Assembly (NCBI GenBank): GCA_050010815.1
Contig: JBEKKH010000269.1
Span: 1-12,120, forward strand
Length of the DNA: 12,120 nt
Reading direction: 5' to 3'
DNA from: Palsa-504 sp050010815
Lineage (GTDB): Bacteria > Actinomycetota > Actinomycetes > Streptosporangiales > Streptosporangiaceae
Part shown: positions 1 to 7,051 of the stretch, in pieces
How positions within the stretch are numbered: position 1 is the stretch's first letter
How the letters are laid out: every line of letters begins with the position of its first letter
Made by a program: the position numbers and the translations under genes
The notes under the pieces: generated by a model
Seen by the model: the letters and a program-made list of their open reading frames with translations, nothing else
Database searches by the model: none
What the model was told of the DNA's origin: nothing

Positions 1-321
1 CCCCTCCACGACGACGACATCGGATCGGTCATGGACCGGCTGCCAGGCTGCGACGATCTTCTCGAGCACGGCGTCGAGTCCGCCCGATCCGAGCTGCTGT
101 TCCAGGTGGGCGGTGGACAGCGGATCTGGAGGACGCAGCGCAGTTGTGGCCACGGCCAGCGCGATCGACCGGTCGGGGCCACCGTCGGCCCGGGGCTGGG
201 CCACCGGCTTGACAAAGGCGACGTTCACGCCCTGACGGTCGAGCGCCCGCACCAGGCCGAGGCAGGTCCTGGCTAGGCTGGCGCCAGCCGCGGTGGGGAC
301 GACCAGCAAGGTCCGGCTCAT
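1..321 (-). CDS. pta: Phosphate acetyltransferase, N-terminal part (runs off left edge)
   Basis: Only the first 107 codons are in the window. The product begins MSRTLLVVPTAAGASLA and continues through VAFVKPVAQPR to VVVVEG. This matches the N-terminal P-loop-like (AAA_26/BioD-like) domain of long, E. coli-type Pta, which starts MSRIIMLIPTGTSVGL with VFKPIAQPR and VVLVEG at the same spacing. The enzyme interconverts acetyl-CoA plus phosphate with acetyl-phosphate plus CoA in the cytoplasm; its catalytic domain lies beyond the edge. The ATG overlaps the stop of ackA as ATGA, and a GGTGA-like ribosome site sits inside the ackA end, so it is the third gene of the xfp-ackA-pta operon and probably translationally coupled. 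Because the N-terminal domain is present, this is not the short Pta type. The identification rests on alignment from memory; the downstream catalytic domain cannot be checked here. Confidence 0.88.
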   Translation of the reverse strand, partial: MSRTLLVVPTAAGASLARTCLGLVRALDRQGVNVAFVKPVAQPRADGGPDRSIALAVATTALRPPDPLSTAHLEQQLGSGGLDAVLEKIVAAWQPVHDRSDVVVVEG

Positions 322-1607
322 GACATCACCGGAGTCGCGTGGGCGAAAGACCGTTGACCGGCGGCGATGACGCGGGCGGTGTCACGGGCGATCAGTAGCT
401 CCTCGTCCGTCGGCACGACGAGCGCCAGGACCGGGCCGGCCACGCTGATGCGGCCCCCGGTCCGTCGGCCATGGTCGGCATTGGCGCGGACGTCCTCAGC
501 CAGGCCGAGGAAACTCAGCTGGCGGAGCACCAGACTACGGACGACGGCGCTGTTTTCCCCGATGCCGCCGGTAAAGACCAGCGCGTCGAGCCGCTGCAGC
601 CCGACCACCAGCCCGGCGATCGCCTTGGACAGCCGGTAAACGAAAACCTCGAGGGCGAGCCGAGCCCGCTCGTCTCCGCCAGCGGCCGCGGCGACGACGG
701 TGCGCATGTCATTACCCACGCCGGACAGCCCCTCAAGCCCGCTGTCCATGTTCAGCGCCCGGGTGAGCTCGTCGACACTCATGCCGGTCCGGCCGGCGAG
801 GTAGCTGAACAGGCCCGGATCGACATCACCGGAACGGGTTCCCATCACCAGCCCGTCCAGCGGGGTGAGCCCCATGGTCGTGTCCACCGACACGCCGTCG
901 CGCACCGCGGTCGCGCTGCAGCCGTTGCCCAGGTGGGCGGTGACCAGCCGGAGCTCGCCGGGTGGCCGGCCCAGCATGGAGGCGGCCTGCTCGCTGACGA
1001 AGCGGTGACTTATGCCGTGGAACCCGTAACGCCGCACCCCGTGCCGGGTGTACCACTCCTCGGGTACCGCGTAGCGATAAGCGTGCGGCGGCATCGTCTG
1101 GTGGAACGCGGTGTCGAACTCGGCGACTTGCGGCAAGTCGGGCAGGAGAGCACGCACAGCCTCGATGCCGGCCAGATTCGCCGGGTTATGGAGCGGCGCC
1201 AGGTGACTAAACGAGCGCACCGCGGCTAGGACGGCGTCGTCGACCCGGATCGAAGAGGTGAACCGCTCGCCGCCGTGCACCACCCGGTGCCCGGCCCCGA
1301 GCAATCCAGCGCCGGAATGCCCGGCCTCGGCCAGGTGAGCCAGCACCCGGGCCACCACGGCCTGGTGACTAGCTCCGGGAAGCCGTTCGGTGACCGCTGC
1401 CGCCGGAAACCACTGGACCCGCAGCACCGCCTCCGGCGTACCGAGCCGCTCGCCGATCCCGCCCATGAGACGCTCGCCACTGCCGGGGAGCAAAAGCGCG
1501 AACTTGACCGACGAACTGCCCGAGTTGAGCACCAGCACCAAGCCGCCGGAACCGCCCGCCACGGCCCGACCGGAGCTCGCGTCCGCCGCCGGCGCCTGGG
1601 CGATCAC
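318..1607 (-). CDS. ackA: Acetate kinase
   Basis: Encodes 429 residues of an ASKHA-fold acetokinase, which transfers phosphate between acetyl-phosphate and ADP to give acetate and ATP. Family signatures appear in order: LVLNSGSSSVKFALL (about residues 25-39), GHRVVHGG (106-113), FDTAFHQTMP (164-173), RYGFHGISHRFV (193-204), AHLGNG (224-229), the GLTPLDGLVMGTRSGDVDPG block (from 246) and FTGGIGEN near the C-terminus. These include the phosphate-, acetate- and nucleotide-binding elements and the catalytic Arg and His positions. The start is GTG at 1607, which overlaps the xfp stop (GTGA) and is preceded by GGGGTGA six bases upstream. About 22 residues precede the conserved core, making it slightly longer than the usual ~400. 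The stop overlaps the pta start. Its position between phosphoketolase and Pta supports ATP formation from acetyl-phosphate. Confidence 0.96.
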   Translation of the reverse strand: MIAQAPAADASSGRAVAGGSGGLVLVLNSGSSSVKFALLLPGSGERLMGGIGERLGTPEAVLRVQWFPAAAVTERLPGASHQAVVARVLAHLAEAGHSGAGLLGAGHRVVHGGERFTSSIRVDDAVLAAVRSFSHLAPLHNPANLAGIEAVRALLPDLPQVAEFDTAFHQTMPPHAYRYAVPEEWYTRHGVRRYGFHGISHRFVSEQAASMLGRPPGELRLVTAHLGNGCSATAVRDGVSVDTTMGLTPLDGLVMGTRSGDVDPGLFSYLAGRTGMSVDELTRALNMDSGLEGLSGVGNDMRTVVAAAAGGDERARLALEVFVYRLSKAIAGLVVGLQRLDALVFTGGIGENSAVVRSLVLRQLSFLGLAEDVRANADHGRRTGGRISVAGPVLALVVPTDEELLIARDTARVIAAGQRSFAHATPVMS

Positions 1608-3883
1608 GCGAGGTCACCCCACTTCCAGTTCACGATTTCCGGCATGTCCTGGCCGTGGATGTTGATGTACTGGCCGTGCTCGACGAGCTTGTCCTGCATC
1701 ATCTGCTTCAGGTAGCTCCCCTGGGCTCCCAGCTGAGGGAGCCGGTCGATCACGTCCTGGACGAGGTTGAAGCGGTCCAGGCGGTTCTGCACCCTCATGT
1801 CGAAGGCCGTGGTGATGGTGCCCTCTTCGTTGTAGCCGCGGACGTGCAGGTTGCGGTTCGCGCGGCGGTAGGTCAGCCGGTGGATCAGCCACGGGTACCC
1901 GTGGAAGCCGAAGATGATGTGCTTGTCCTTGGTGAACAGCGAATCGTAGTCGCTGTCGCTCAGCCCGTGCGGGTGCTCGCTGGCGGACTGCAGTTTCATC
2001 AGGTCCACGACGTTGACGACCCGGATCTTCAGGTCGGGCAGGTGCTCACGCAGGATCGAGACGGCGGCCAGCACCTCCAGGGTGGGGGTATCCCCACAGC
2101 AGGCCATCACGACGTCGGGCTCGGCGCCCTGGTCGTTGCCGGCCCAGGGCCAGATGCCGATGCCCTCGGTGCAGTGCAGGACGGCCGCGTCCATGGTCAG
2201 CCACTGGGGCATGGCGCGCTTGCCCGCGACGACGACGTTCACGTAGTGCTTGCTCCGCAGGCAGTGGTCGAAGACCGACAGCAGGCAGTTCGCGTCGGGC
2301 GGCAGGTAGACCCGGACGACGTCGGCTTTCTTGTTGACCACGTGGTCCAGGAACCCGGGATCCTGGTGGGTGAAGCCGTTGTGGTCCTGCTGCCAGACGT
2401 GCGAGGCGAGCAGGTAGTTCAGCGAGGCGATCTTCCGCCGCCACGGCAGCTGCGCGGTGACCTTGAGCCACTTGGCGTGCTGGTTGAACATCGAGTCGAC
2501 AATGTGGATGAACGCTTCGTAGCAGTTGAACAGGCCGTGCCGGCCGGTCAGAAGGTAGCCCTCCAGCCAGCCCTCGCACTGGTGCTCGCTCAGCATGGAG
2601 TCGAGCACCCGCCCGTCGGGCGCGAGGAACTCGTCATTCGGCTGGGTCCGGCCCTCCCACTGGCGGCTGGTGACCTCGAAGACCGCCCCCAGCATGTTCG
2701 AGAGCGTCTCGTCGGGACCGAAGACACGGAAATTCCGCTGCGCCTCGTTGAGCACGGTCACGTCGCGCAGGAACGGGTTGGCGCCCATCCGCCGGTCCCC
2801 CTCGGGGGCCAGCTCGGCCAGCTCAGGGATGAGACGCCCGTCGGCATCGAACAGCTCTTCCGGCCGGTAGCTCCTCATCCAGCTTTCCAGCTGGCCGACA
2901 TGCTCAAGATGATCAGAATCGACCAGCAGCGGCACCTGGTGGGAACGGAACGTGCCTTCAATCTGCAGGCCGTCGATGACCTTCGGGCCCGTCCAGCCCT
3001 TGGGCGACTTCAGCACGATCATCGGCCAGCGCGGCCGGGAGTTTGGGTTCGCGTCGCCGGTGCCGCGCGCATGGTCCTGGATCTGTCCGATGCTCGCGAT
3101 GGCCTCGTCCAGCGCGGCGGCCATGAGCCGGTGCATCTCGTCCGGGTCGTCGCCCGACACGAAGATCGGCTGCCAGCCGCAGCCGCGCAGGAACTGGTCA
3201 AGCTCGGAATCTTCTATCCGAGCCAGGACGGTGGGGTTGCTGATCTTGTAGCCGTTAAGGTGCAAGATCGGCAGCACGGCCCCGTCGTGGATGGGGCTGA
3301 GGAACTTGTTGGAGTGCCATGCGGTCGCCAGCGGGCCGGTCTCCGCCTCACCGTCCCCGATCACGCACGCGACGATCAGGCCGGGATTGTCGAACGCGGC
3401 GCCGAAGGCATGGCTGAGCGAGTATCCCAGCTCGCCGCCTTCGTGGATCGATCCCGGAGTCGTCGGCGCGACGTGGCTGGAGATCCCCCCGGGAAACGAG
3501 AACTGGGTAAAGAGCTTCCTGAGCCCGGCTTCATCCTGACTGATGTCCGGGTAGATCTCGCTGTAGGTGCCCTCGAGGTAGGTATTGCCGACCAGCGCCG
3601 GGCCGCCGTGACCGGGACCAGCGATATAGAACATGTCCAGGTCATACTTCTTGATGACCCGGTTCAGGTGAACGTAGATGAAATTCTGGCCCGGTGTCGT
3701 GCCCCAGTGCCCGACCACTAGCGGTTTCACATGCGACAGTTCGAGCGGCTTTTTCAGCAGCGGATTATCGTAGAGGTAAAGCTGGCCGACCGATAGATAG
3801 TTGGCGGCCCGCCAGTACGCATCCATCCGGTGGAGAAGTTCCAGGGCCTCAGGCCCCGGCAGCACGGTATTCGGGGTCTTCAT
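1604..3883 (-). CDS. xfp: Xylulose-5-phosphate/fructose-6-phosphate phosphoketolase
   Basis: Encodes about 759 residues of a thiamine-diphosphate phosphoketolase, which cleaves xylulose-5-P (and often fructose-6-P) with phosphate to acetyl-phosphate plus glyceraldehyde-3-P or erythrose-4-P. Visible family motifs are GHWGTTPGQNF (about residues 58-68), IAGPGHGGPA (87-96), SHVAPTTPGSIHEGGELGYS (a His-rich active-site loop, about 136-155), the ThDP/Mg motif VIGDGEAETGP (174-184) and LNGYKISNPT (209-218). The length is near the family's usual 790-820. I chose the ATG at 3883 because AGGGAAGGGA lies seven bases upstream; an in-frame ATG nine codons earlier (3910) has no such site and would place this sequence inside the gene. 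It is first in an operon with ackA and pta, whose products use its acetyl-phosphate. Whether F6P is a substrate cannot be read from the sequence. Confidence 0.96.
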   Translation of the reverse strand: MKTPNTVLPGPEALELLHRMDAYWRAANYLSVGQLYLYDNPLLKKPLELSHVKPLVVGHWGTTPGQNFIYVHLNRVIKKYDLDMFYIAGPGHGGPALVGNTYLEGTYSEIYPDISQDEAGLRKLFTQFSFPGGISSHVAPTTPGSIHEGGELGYSLSHAFGAAFDNPGLIVACVIGDGEAETGPLATAWHSNKFLSPIHDGAVLPILHLNGYKISNPTVLARIEDSELDQFLRGCGWQPIFVSGDDPDEMHRLMAAALDEAIASIGQIQDHARGTGDANPNSRPRWPMIVLKSPKGWTGPKVIDGLQIEGTFRSHQVPLLVDSDHLEHVGQLESWMRSYRPEELFDADGRLIPELAELAPEGDRRMGANPFLRDVTVLNEAQRNFRVFGPDETLSNMLGAVFEVTSRQWEGRTQPNDEFLAPDGRVLDSMLSEHQCEGWLEGYLLTGRHGLFNCYEAFIHIVDSMFNQHAKWLKVTAQLPWRRKIASLNYLLASHVWQQDHNGFTHQDPGFLDHVVNKKADVVRVYLPPDANCLLSVFDHCLRSKHYVNVVVAGKRAMPQWLTMDAAVLHCTEGIGIWPWAGNDQGAEPDVVMACCGDTPTLEVLAAVSILREHLPDLKIRVVNVVDLMKLQSASEHPHGLSDSDYDSLFTKDKHIIFGFHGYPWLIHRLTYRRANRNLHVRGYNEEGTITTAFDMRVQNRLDRFNLVQDVIDRLPQLGAQGSYLKQMMQDKLVEHGQYINIHGQDMPEIVNWKWGDLA

Positions 3884-3890
3884 CAGTCGG

Positions 3891-3900
3891 TCCCTTCCCT
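3891..3900 (-). promoter_or_regulatory. Ribosome binding site of xfp
   Basis: On the minus strand this reads AGGGAAGGGA, a strong purine-rich Shine-Dalgarno sequence seven bases before the ATG at 3883. It decides the start in favour of MKTPNTVLPG over the longer reading from 3910. Confidence 0.7.
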
Positions 3901-3920
3901 GGTGATTCACTACGTCACCA
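3900..3920. repeat. Inverted repeat TGGTGA-N9-TCACCA in the xfp leader
   Basis: Six-base arms TGGTGA and TCACCA are separated by nine bases, with a smaller GTGA-T-TCAC symmetry nested inside. On the minus strand it lies directly upstream of the xfp ribosome site, so it could be an operator or an RNA hairpin affecting initiation. Six-base arms at this spacing occur by chance, so the call is tentative. Confidence 0.3.
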
Positions 3921-4210
3921 AGGTCTGGAGCGACGCTTCCCGGAGGCTAGCCCGGGCTGCCGGCGGCGGCATAAACCGCTACCTCCTCGACCATACGCTC
4001 GCCGAACGCCCCAGAGCAACGCCACCGCCCGATGAGCGCGAGGCACGGAATGAGGGAAAACGGAAAAAGTGTAGTAATGTCAAGAGTGTTGCTCCGGACC
4101 CCGGCAGCTGCACCCGCGTAAATGCCGCGGCTGCTCGCAGGGCCCGGATTTTTTCGTTAACGCAGCAACGCCAGCCAGGATGCCGCAGACCTAAGGATCG
4201 GCGAACCCGC

Positions 4211-4227
4211 GGGAGAAATATTCTCCC
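4211..4227. promoter_or_regulatory. 17-bp inverted repeat, candidate operator
   Basis: The sequence GGGAGAAATATTCTCCC is two perfect seven-base arms (GGGAGAA / TTCTCCC) around ATA. It lies 48 nt before the ATG at 4275 and in the promoter region of the divergent xfp operon. Size and symmetry suit a dimeric regulator. It could also fold as a hairpin in a leader transcript, but no U-tract follows, so a terminator is less likely. The cognate regulator is unknown. Confidence 0.5.
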
Positions 4228-4253
4228 CTCGCGATCTCCCCGGCACCACTAGC

Positions 4254-4269
4254 TGTCACCTGCATCACA
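4254..4269. promoter_or_regulatory. CRP-like imperfect palindrome TGTCA-N6-TCACA
   Basis: TGTCA, six bases, then TCACA. It differs by one base from the TGTGA-N6-TCACA consensus known for CRP/FNR-family regulators (Crp, GlxR). It abuts the AAAGGA ribosome site of the downstream gene, a position more suited to repression than activation of that gene. Single-site evidence only. Confidence 0.3.
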
Positions 4270-4274
4270 AAGGA

Positions 4275-5015
4275 ATGAATCATGGCGTTATCGCCTGGAT
4301 CGCGGTCGGCCCGGCCGGCGGCCTGACTCCGGCGACCCCCGCGACCCACGGCTTCATCGGGAACGAAGTGCACACCCAGCTCGCCGCGCAGCAGATTTAC
4401 TTCCCGGCCGCGAACAGCTCGGCCGTCGCCGCCCCCGAGTTCGCCGCGATGCGGCAATACGGCGGCCAGCAGCTGACCACCGGCGCCCAGGCCGAGGTCT
4501 ACGCCGACCATTTTATCGCCAACCACCTCAAGGTCATCGGCGGCGGCAAGACGTACGCGCAGTTGTCGGCGGAGGCCATCGCGCAGCCCAAGAACGCCGC
4601 GCTGGCGGGTCAGGTCGCCACCGTGTTCAAGGGTGAGACCCTGCGCGGGCTGCTGCTCAACGCCTACGCCTTCGGGACCATGGGCATGATCGCCGGCATC
4701 GCCGCGATCGCCGCGTTTGTCGCCGCCGCGGTCATGCTGCTGCTCAGCGGCCTGGGCCTGATGCACGCCCGGCGCGTCTCGCCGGACACCGAGATCCTCA
4801 GCGGCCATCCCGCTCACGCCCGGACCCCGGGCACCGCGTCATCGCCGCAATCGGGTCATCCCGGTGACCATCCGGCGCCCGACGATGGCCTGGTCGCCGT
4901 CACCCCCGGCAGCTTAGCTGGCCTTCCCCGAAGAGAACACTATTCCGGACGGGCTGTCAACCACGGCCCGTTCGGAATTATTAATTTGCCTTTGACCGAT
5001 AATGCGAAAGGTTAG
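4275..5015 (+). CDS. Small membrane protein of unknown function
   Basis: Encodes 246 residues with no function I can name. There is a short hydrophobic N-terminal stretch (VIAWIAVGPAGG, about 5-16), then a soluble segment of about 100 residues (HTQLAAQQIYFPAANSS ... RQYGGQQLTTGAQAEVYADHF ... GETLRGLLLNAY), a clear transmembrane helix at about 137-163, an ARR positive flank, and a His/Pro/Gly-rich tail of about 80 residues. The layout (N-terminal helix, outer domain, C-terminal helix followed by arginines) resembles uncharacterised actinobacterial membrane proteins I recall. The first helix is short and broken by Gly/Pro/Thr. The start is doubtful: AAAGGA touches the ATG at 4275 directly, whereas it is ideally spaced from an out-of-frame ATG at 4282 that gives only 14 codons. 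G/C third-position bias supports the 4275 frame from about codon 7. A small lesion near the N-terminus is possible. Confidence 0.65.
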   Translation: MNHGVIAWIAVGPAGGLTPATPATHGFIGNEVHTQLAAQQIYFPAANSSAVAAPEFAAMRQYGGQQLTTGAQAEVYADHFIANHLKVIGGGKTYAQLSAEAIAQPKNAALAGQVATVFKGETLRGLLLNAYAFGTMGMIAGIAAIAAFVAAAVMLLLSGLGLMHARRVSPDTEILSGHPAHARTPGTASSPQSGHPGDHPAPDDGLVAVTPGSLAGLPRREHYSGRAVNHGPFGIINLPLTDNAKG

Positions 5016-5196
5016 TAGGGCTCATCATAATGACGCGGCTGCGGCTGTCCAAGACCGCGGCGAGGGCGTACTGTGAGTAATAGATGAATATCGGCAAGAG
5101 TCCTGCACCAGGCCAGGATGAAGGTGCGGGTAGCCGTATCGCTTCAGGGCTAGGCGGCTCGACCGGTCATGGCCGGATCGGACTGAAGGTGCCTTG
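5016..5196 (+). other. Intergenic leader before the STAS gene
   Basis: About 180 nt without a gene I can support. It is A/T-richer near 5075-5095 (GTGAGTAATAGATGAATATC), where a promoter could lie, but I cannot match a convincing -35/-10 pair. The last bases contain GAAGGTG, the likely ribosome site for the next gene. Confidence 0.4.
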
Positions 5197-5802
5197 GTGC
5201 TTACGGACATTTACCCGGTGCAGTGGGCTGGCCCGCAGGCAGTCGTGACGCTGCCTGAACACATCGGCGCAGCTCACGCCGGGCAGATCCGCGCGGAACT
5301 GCTTTCGGTCATCAATCGCGGTGCCACGACGGTAATCGCGGACATGACGACGACGATTTCGTGTGACCACGCGGGCACGGGTGCCGTGGTCCGCGCCTGT
5401 CAGCGGGCCGTCATCAGCGGTGCCGAAGTGCGGCTGGTGGTGGCCCGGTCCGCCCGCCGCAGGCTCGGCCTCGGCGGCCTGGACGGGTCGGTCACCATTT
5501 ATTCATCCCTGGAAACGGCCGTGGCCGCCGGGGCGCCGGACGAGAACGGGGCAGCCATCCTCCCGGCTGAGCAGGCGCACCGCAGCCTGGAACTGTTCGA
5601 CACCGCCGTCACCAGCCTGTTCCACATTGGCCTCGGCCTGGACGCGGCCATGGACCTGCCCGCGGACGCGGCCAGGGAGCGTATCGCCGCCGCCGTCGCG
5701 CAGCTGGACGAGACCATCCGCGATATCCGCGACACCGCATTTGCTGCTCGCGTTAACGAGGCTGCGCCCCGCACTCCATCGCGCGACGACATAATGCAGT
5801 AA
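5197..5802 (+). CDS. STAS-domain protein with a degenerate DevS-type dimerisation tail
   Basis: Encodes about 201 residues. Residues ~5-112 form a STAS (anti-sigma-factor antagonist-like) domain: VVTLPEHIGAAHAGQIRAEL, then VIADMTTTISCDHAGTGAVVRACQRA, then LRRL-type helix and VTIYSSLETAVAA. In SpoIIAA-like proteins the phosphorylated residue is the Ser of D-S-x-G; here it is His (CDHAG). Residues ~128-185 (LELFDTAVTSLFHIGLGLDA ... LDETIRDIRDTAFA) resemble the HisKA_3 dimerisation helices of DevS/DosT-like sensor kinases, where LHDxVIQRLFxxGL and LDxTIRxIRxxIF are typical. The phospho-accepting His is replaced by Phe and there is no ATPase domain. I chose GTG at 5197, with GAAGGTG seven bases upstream; TTG at 5194 is the alternative. 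Likely a cytoplasmic protein-interaction module; its partner is unknown. Confidence 0.8.
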   Translation: MLTDIYPVQWAGPQAVVTLPEHIGAAHAGQIRAELLSVINRGATTVIADMTTTISCDHAGTGAVVRACQRAVISGAEVRLVVARSARRRLGLGGLDGSVTIYSSLETAVAAGAPDENGAAILPAEQAHRSLELFDTAVTSLFHIGLGLDAAMDLPADAARERIAAAVAQLDETIRDIRDTAFAARVNEAAPRTPSRDDIMQ

Positions 5803-5808
5803 TTACTG
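5797..5808. repeat. 12-bp perfect palindrome at the end of the STAS gene
   Basis: CAGTAATTACTG includes the TAA stop of the STAS gene. It is a perfect, AT-rich palindrome in a GC-rich setting. A protein-binding site or a chance event are both possible. Confidence 0.3.
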
Positions 5809-5814
5809 TTTGGG

Positions 5815-5836
5815 CCGCCGAAGCGTATCTTGGCGG
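5815..5836 (+). terminator. Bulged hairpin after the STAS gene
   Basis: CCGCC-G-AAG pairs with CTT-GGCGG across the loop CGTAT: eight base pairs with one bulged G, 13 nt after the stop codon. No U-run follows, so it would be a weak or factor-assisted terminator at best. Confidence 0.3.
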
Positions 5837-5853
5837 ACAAATAGGGGTATCGC

Positions 5854-5882
5854 TTGACTAATAACGAGAACGTACCCATATT
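5854..5882 (+). promoter_or_regulatory. Candidate sigma-70-type promoter of the PanE-like gene
   Basis: TTGACT at 5854-5859, exactly 17 bases, then CATATT at 5877-5882. Matches to TTGACA and TATAAT are 5/6 and 4/6. It would give a leader of about 45 nt before the ATG at 5933 and separates this gene from the STAS gene transcriptionally. Confidence 0.45.
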
Positions 5883-5932
5883 CCGGTAGAAGCCGGCGGG
5901 CAAAAACTAACTACCGGCGGATGGGACCAACC

Positions 5933-6862
5933 ATGAAGATTCTCCTCTACGGAGCCGGCGTGATCGGGCAGATCTACGCGGCCCGCTTGCACGAGGCCGG
6001 ACACGAGGTGACGGTATTCGCGCGTCACCACACCTTCGAGACCCTGACCCGGGACGGCATCACCGTGGTCAACGCGGCCATGGTCGATGAAGCCCCGGCC
6101 AGCCCGGTCCGGGTGGAGGTGACCGGCCAGCTCGCCCCGGACCGCTCGTTCGACCTGGTGCTGGTGACGGTGCGGCGTGATCAGGTGGACGAGATACTGC
6201 CCGCGCTGGCCGCAGTGCAGGCTAGCCACGTGGTCATGATGCAGAACAACTCACTGGAGCTGGCCAGGATCGCCGGCATCGTCGGCCGGGACCGGACGCT
6301 TTTCGGTTTTCCCGGCGTCGGCGGCTACCGCAGGGCCGACGGTGCCATCGCCTACATCAAGATCCCGCAGCAGCGGACCACCCTCGGGCGGCAGGCCGGC
6401 CAGGAGGAATTGGTCGCGGAGGCCTTCAAGTCCGCGGGTTTCCCCGTGGCGACGACCGCCGATATGGACGGGTGGCTGAAAACCCATGGTGTCTTTATCG
6501 CCGCGATGTGCGCGTCCATCAATTCCTGTGGCGGCGACGCGGTCAAGCTCGCCGCTGACCGGCCGCGGGTGGCCACGATGATCAGGGCCGCCGGTGAGGG
6601 CTTCCGCGCCCTGAGCAGCCAGGGGGTGGCGGTCCAGCCGCGGCCGCTGAAGATGATCTTCACCGTCGTGCCGCCGCTGTTGGCCGTGCCCTACTGGCAA
6701 AACCAGCTGCGGGGCACCGTGGGCACCGTGGCCCTGGCCCCGCATGCGAAAGTGAGCCAGGACACCGAGTTGCCCGTTCTCTATCGCGACGTCCAGAAGA
6801 TGATCCAGGGCACGGTACGGACCCCGCACCTCGACAAGCTGTTGTCCGCGGCCCTGCTGTGA
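5933..6862 (+). CDS. Ketopantoate reductase-like NAD(P)-binding oxidoreductase
   Basis: Encodes 309 residues. The N-terminus MKILLYGAGVIGQIYAARL is a Rossmann dinucleotide-binding motif (GAGVIG, residues 7-12) typical of the PanE/ApbA family, followed by FDLVLVTVRRDQVDEILPAL and VVMMQNNSLE (Asn105 sits like the substrate/cofactor Asn of PanE). In the C-terminal half, WLKTHGVFIAAMCASI carries a Lys (183) at the place of the PanE catalytic Lys, but the nearby Asn of E. coli PanE (KLAVN) is Val here and the C-terminal Glu motif is not evident. I therefore call it a PanE-family reductase of unknown substrate, not the pantothenate enzyme. The ATG at 5933 is preferred because GATGGGA lies six bases upstream; the ATG at 5921 has no spaced ribosome site. 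It appears monocistronic behind its own promoter. Confidence 0.85.
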   Translation: MKILLYGAGVIGQIYAARLHEAGHEVTVFARHHTFETLTRDGITVVNAAMVDEAPASPVRVEVTGQLAPDRSFDLVLVTVRRDQVDEILPALAAVQASHVVMMQNNSLELARIAGIVGRDRTLFGFPGVGGYRRADGAIAYIKIPQQRTTLGRQAGQEELVAEAFKSAGFPVATTADMDGWLKTHGVFIAAMCASINSCGGDAVKLAADRPRVATMIRAAGEGFRALSSQGVAVQPRPLKMIFTVVPPLLAVPYWQNQLRGTVGTVALAPHAKVSQDTELPVLYRDVQKMIQGTVRTPHLDKLLSAALL

Positions 6863-6996
6863 TGCCTGGCGATGTGACGCAGGAAAAAGGGTATCCGGGT
6901 TGAGGTGGCCCGGGCGCCCAGCATCCTGATACCAGCGCGTCCATCAACCGCTCATCAAATTGACGGCGTCCGACGACGGAACAAATCCCCGCAGTC

Positions 6997-7005
6997 TGTA
7001 ATAAT
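6997..7005 (+). promoter_or_regulatory. Candidate extended -10 element upstream of mdh
   Basis: TGTAATAAT fits an extended -10 (TGn followed by a 5/6 match to TATAAT). No good -35 is present at the right distance (CGGAAC), which is tolerated by extended -10 promoters. It lies 47 nt before the GTG start. Confidence 0.3.
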
Positions 7006-7040
7006 GTGAATTCGGCTGGCCCTATGTTGCCAGCCCCCTT

Positions 7041-7046
7041 AGGAGG
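7041..7046 (+). promoter_or_regulatory. Ribosome binding site of mdh
   Basis: AGGAGG, five bases before the GTG at 7052. It fixes the true start of mdh upstream of the frameshift and argues against the downstream ATG at 7156 as the native start. Confidence 0.8.
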
Positions 7047-7051
7047 CGGCC

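Larger units (their letters stand above)
3884..4274. other. Divergent intergenic region between xfp and the membrane-protein gene
   Basis: About 390 nt with no convincing gene. The open frames that cross it lack ribosome sites and recognisable protein. It is visibly less GC-rich than the flanking genes, with A- and T-runs around 4055-4070 and 4150-4156. It should hold the promoter of xfp-ackA-pta (minus) and possibly that of the plus-strand gene. A TTGACA hexamer reads on the minus strand at 4083-4078, but no acceptable -10 follows it. Contents noted separately: an inverted repeat near the xfp ribosome site (3900-3920), a 17-bp inverted repeat (4211-4227) and a CRP-like site (4254-4269). Confidence 0.6.
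6863..7051 (+). other. Intergenic region before mdh with nested inverted repeats
   Basis: Holds no gene. Nested arms GGTAT (6890-6894) / ATACC (6929-6933) and CCGGG (6895-6899) / CCCGG (6909-6913) could fold into a bulged stem 28 nt after the PanE-like stop, without a U-run. This may be a weak terminator. The 3' half contains the mdh promoter candidate and a canonical ribosome site. Confidence 0.35.

Noticed and set aside
1655..3721. A 688-codon open frame on the plus strand opposite xfp
   Set aside because: It is exactly antisense to a clearly identified phosphoketolase, has a low-complexity Val/Asp/Gln-rich translation, no ribosome site and no recognisable domain. Long antisense frames are expected in GC-rich genes.
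4055..4083. TTGACA on the minus strand as the -35 of an xfp promoter
   Set aside because: At the 16-19 base spacings the following sequence is TTTTCC-like and no acceptable -10 is present.
4191..4817. A 208-codon minus-strand frame opposite the membrane-protein gene
   Set aside because: The translation is Gly/Asp/Arg/His-rich without domain features, and G/C third-position bias supports the plus strand.
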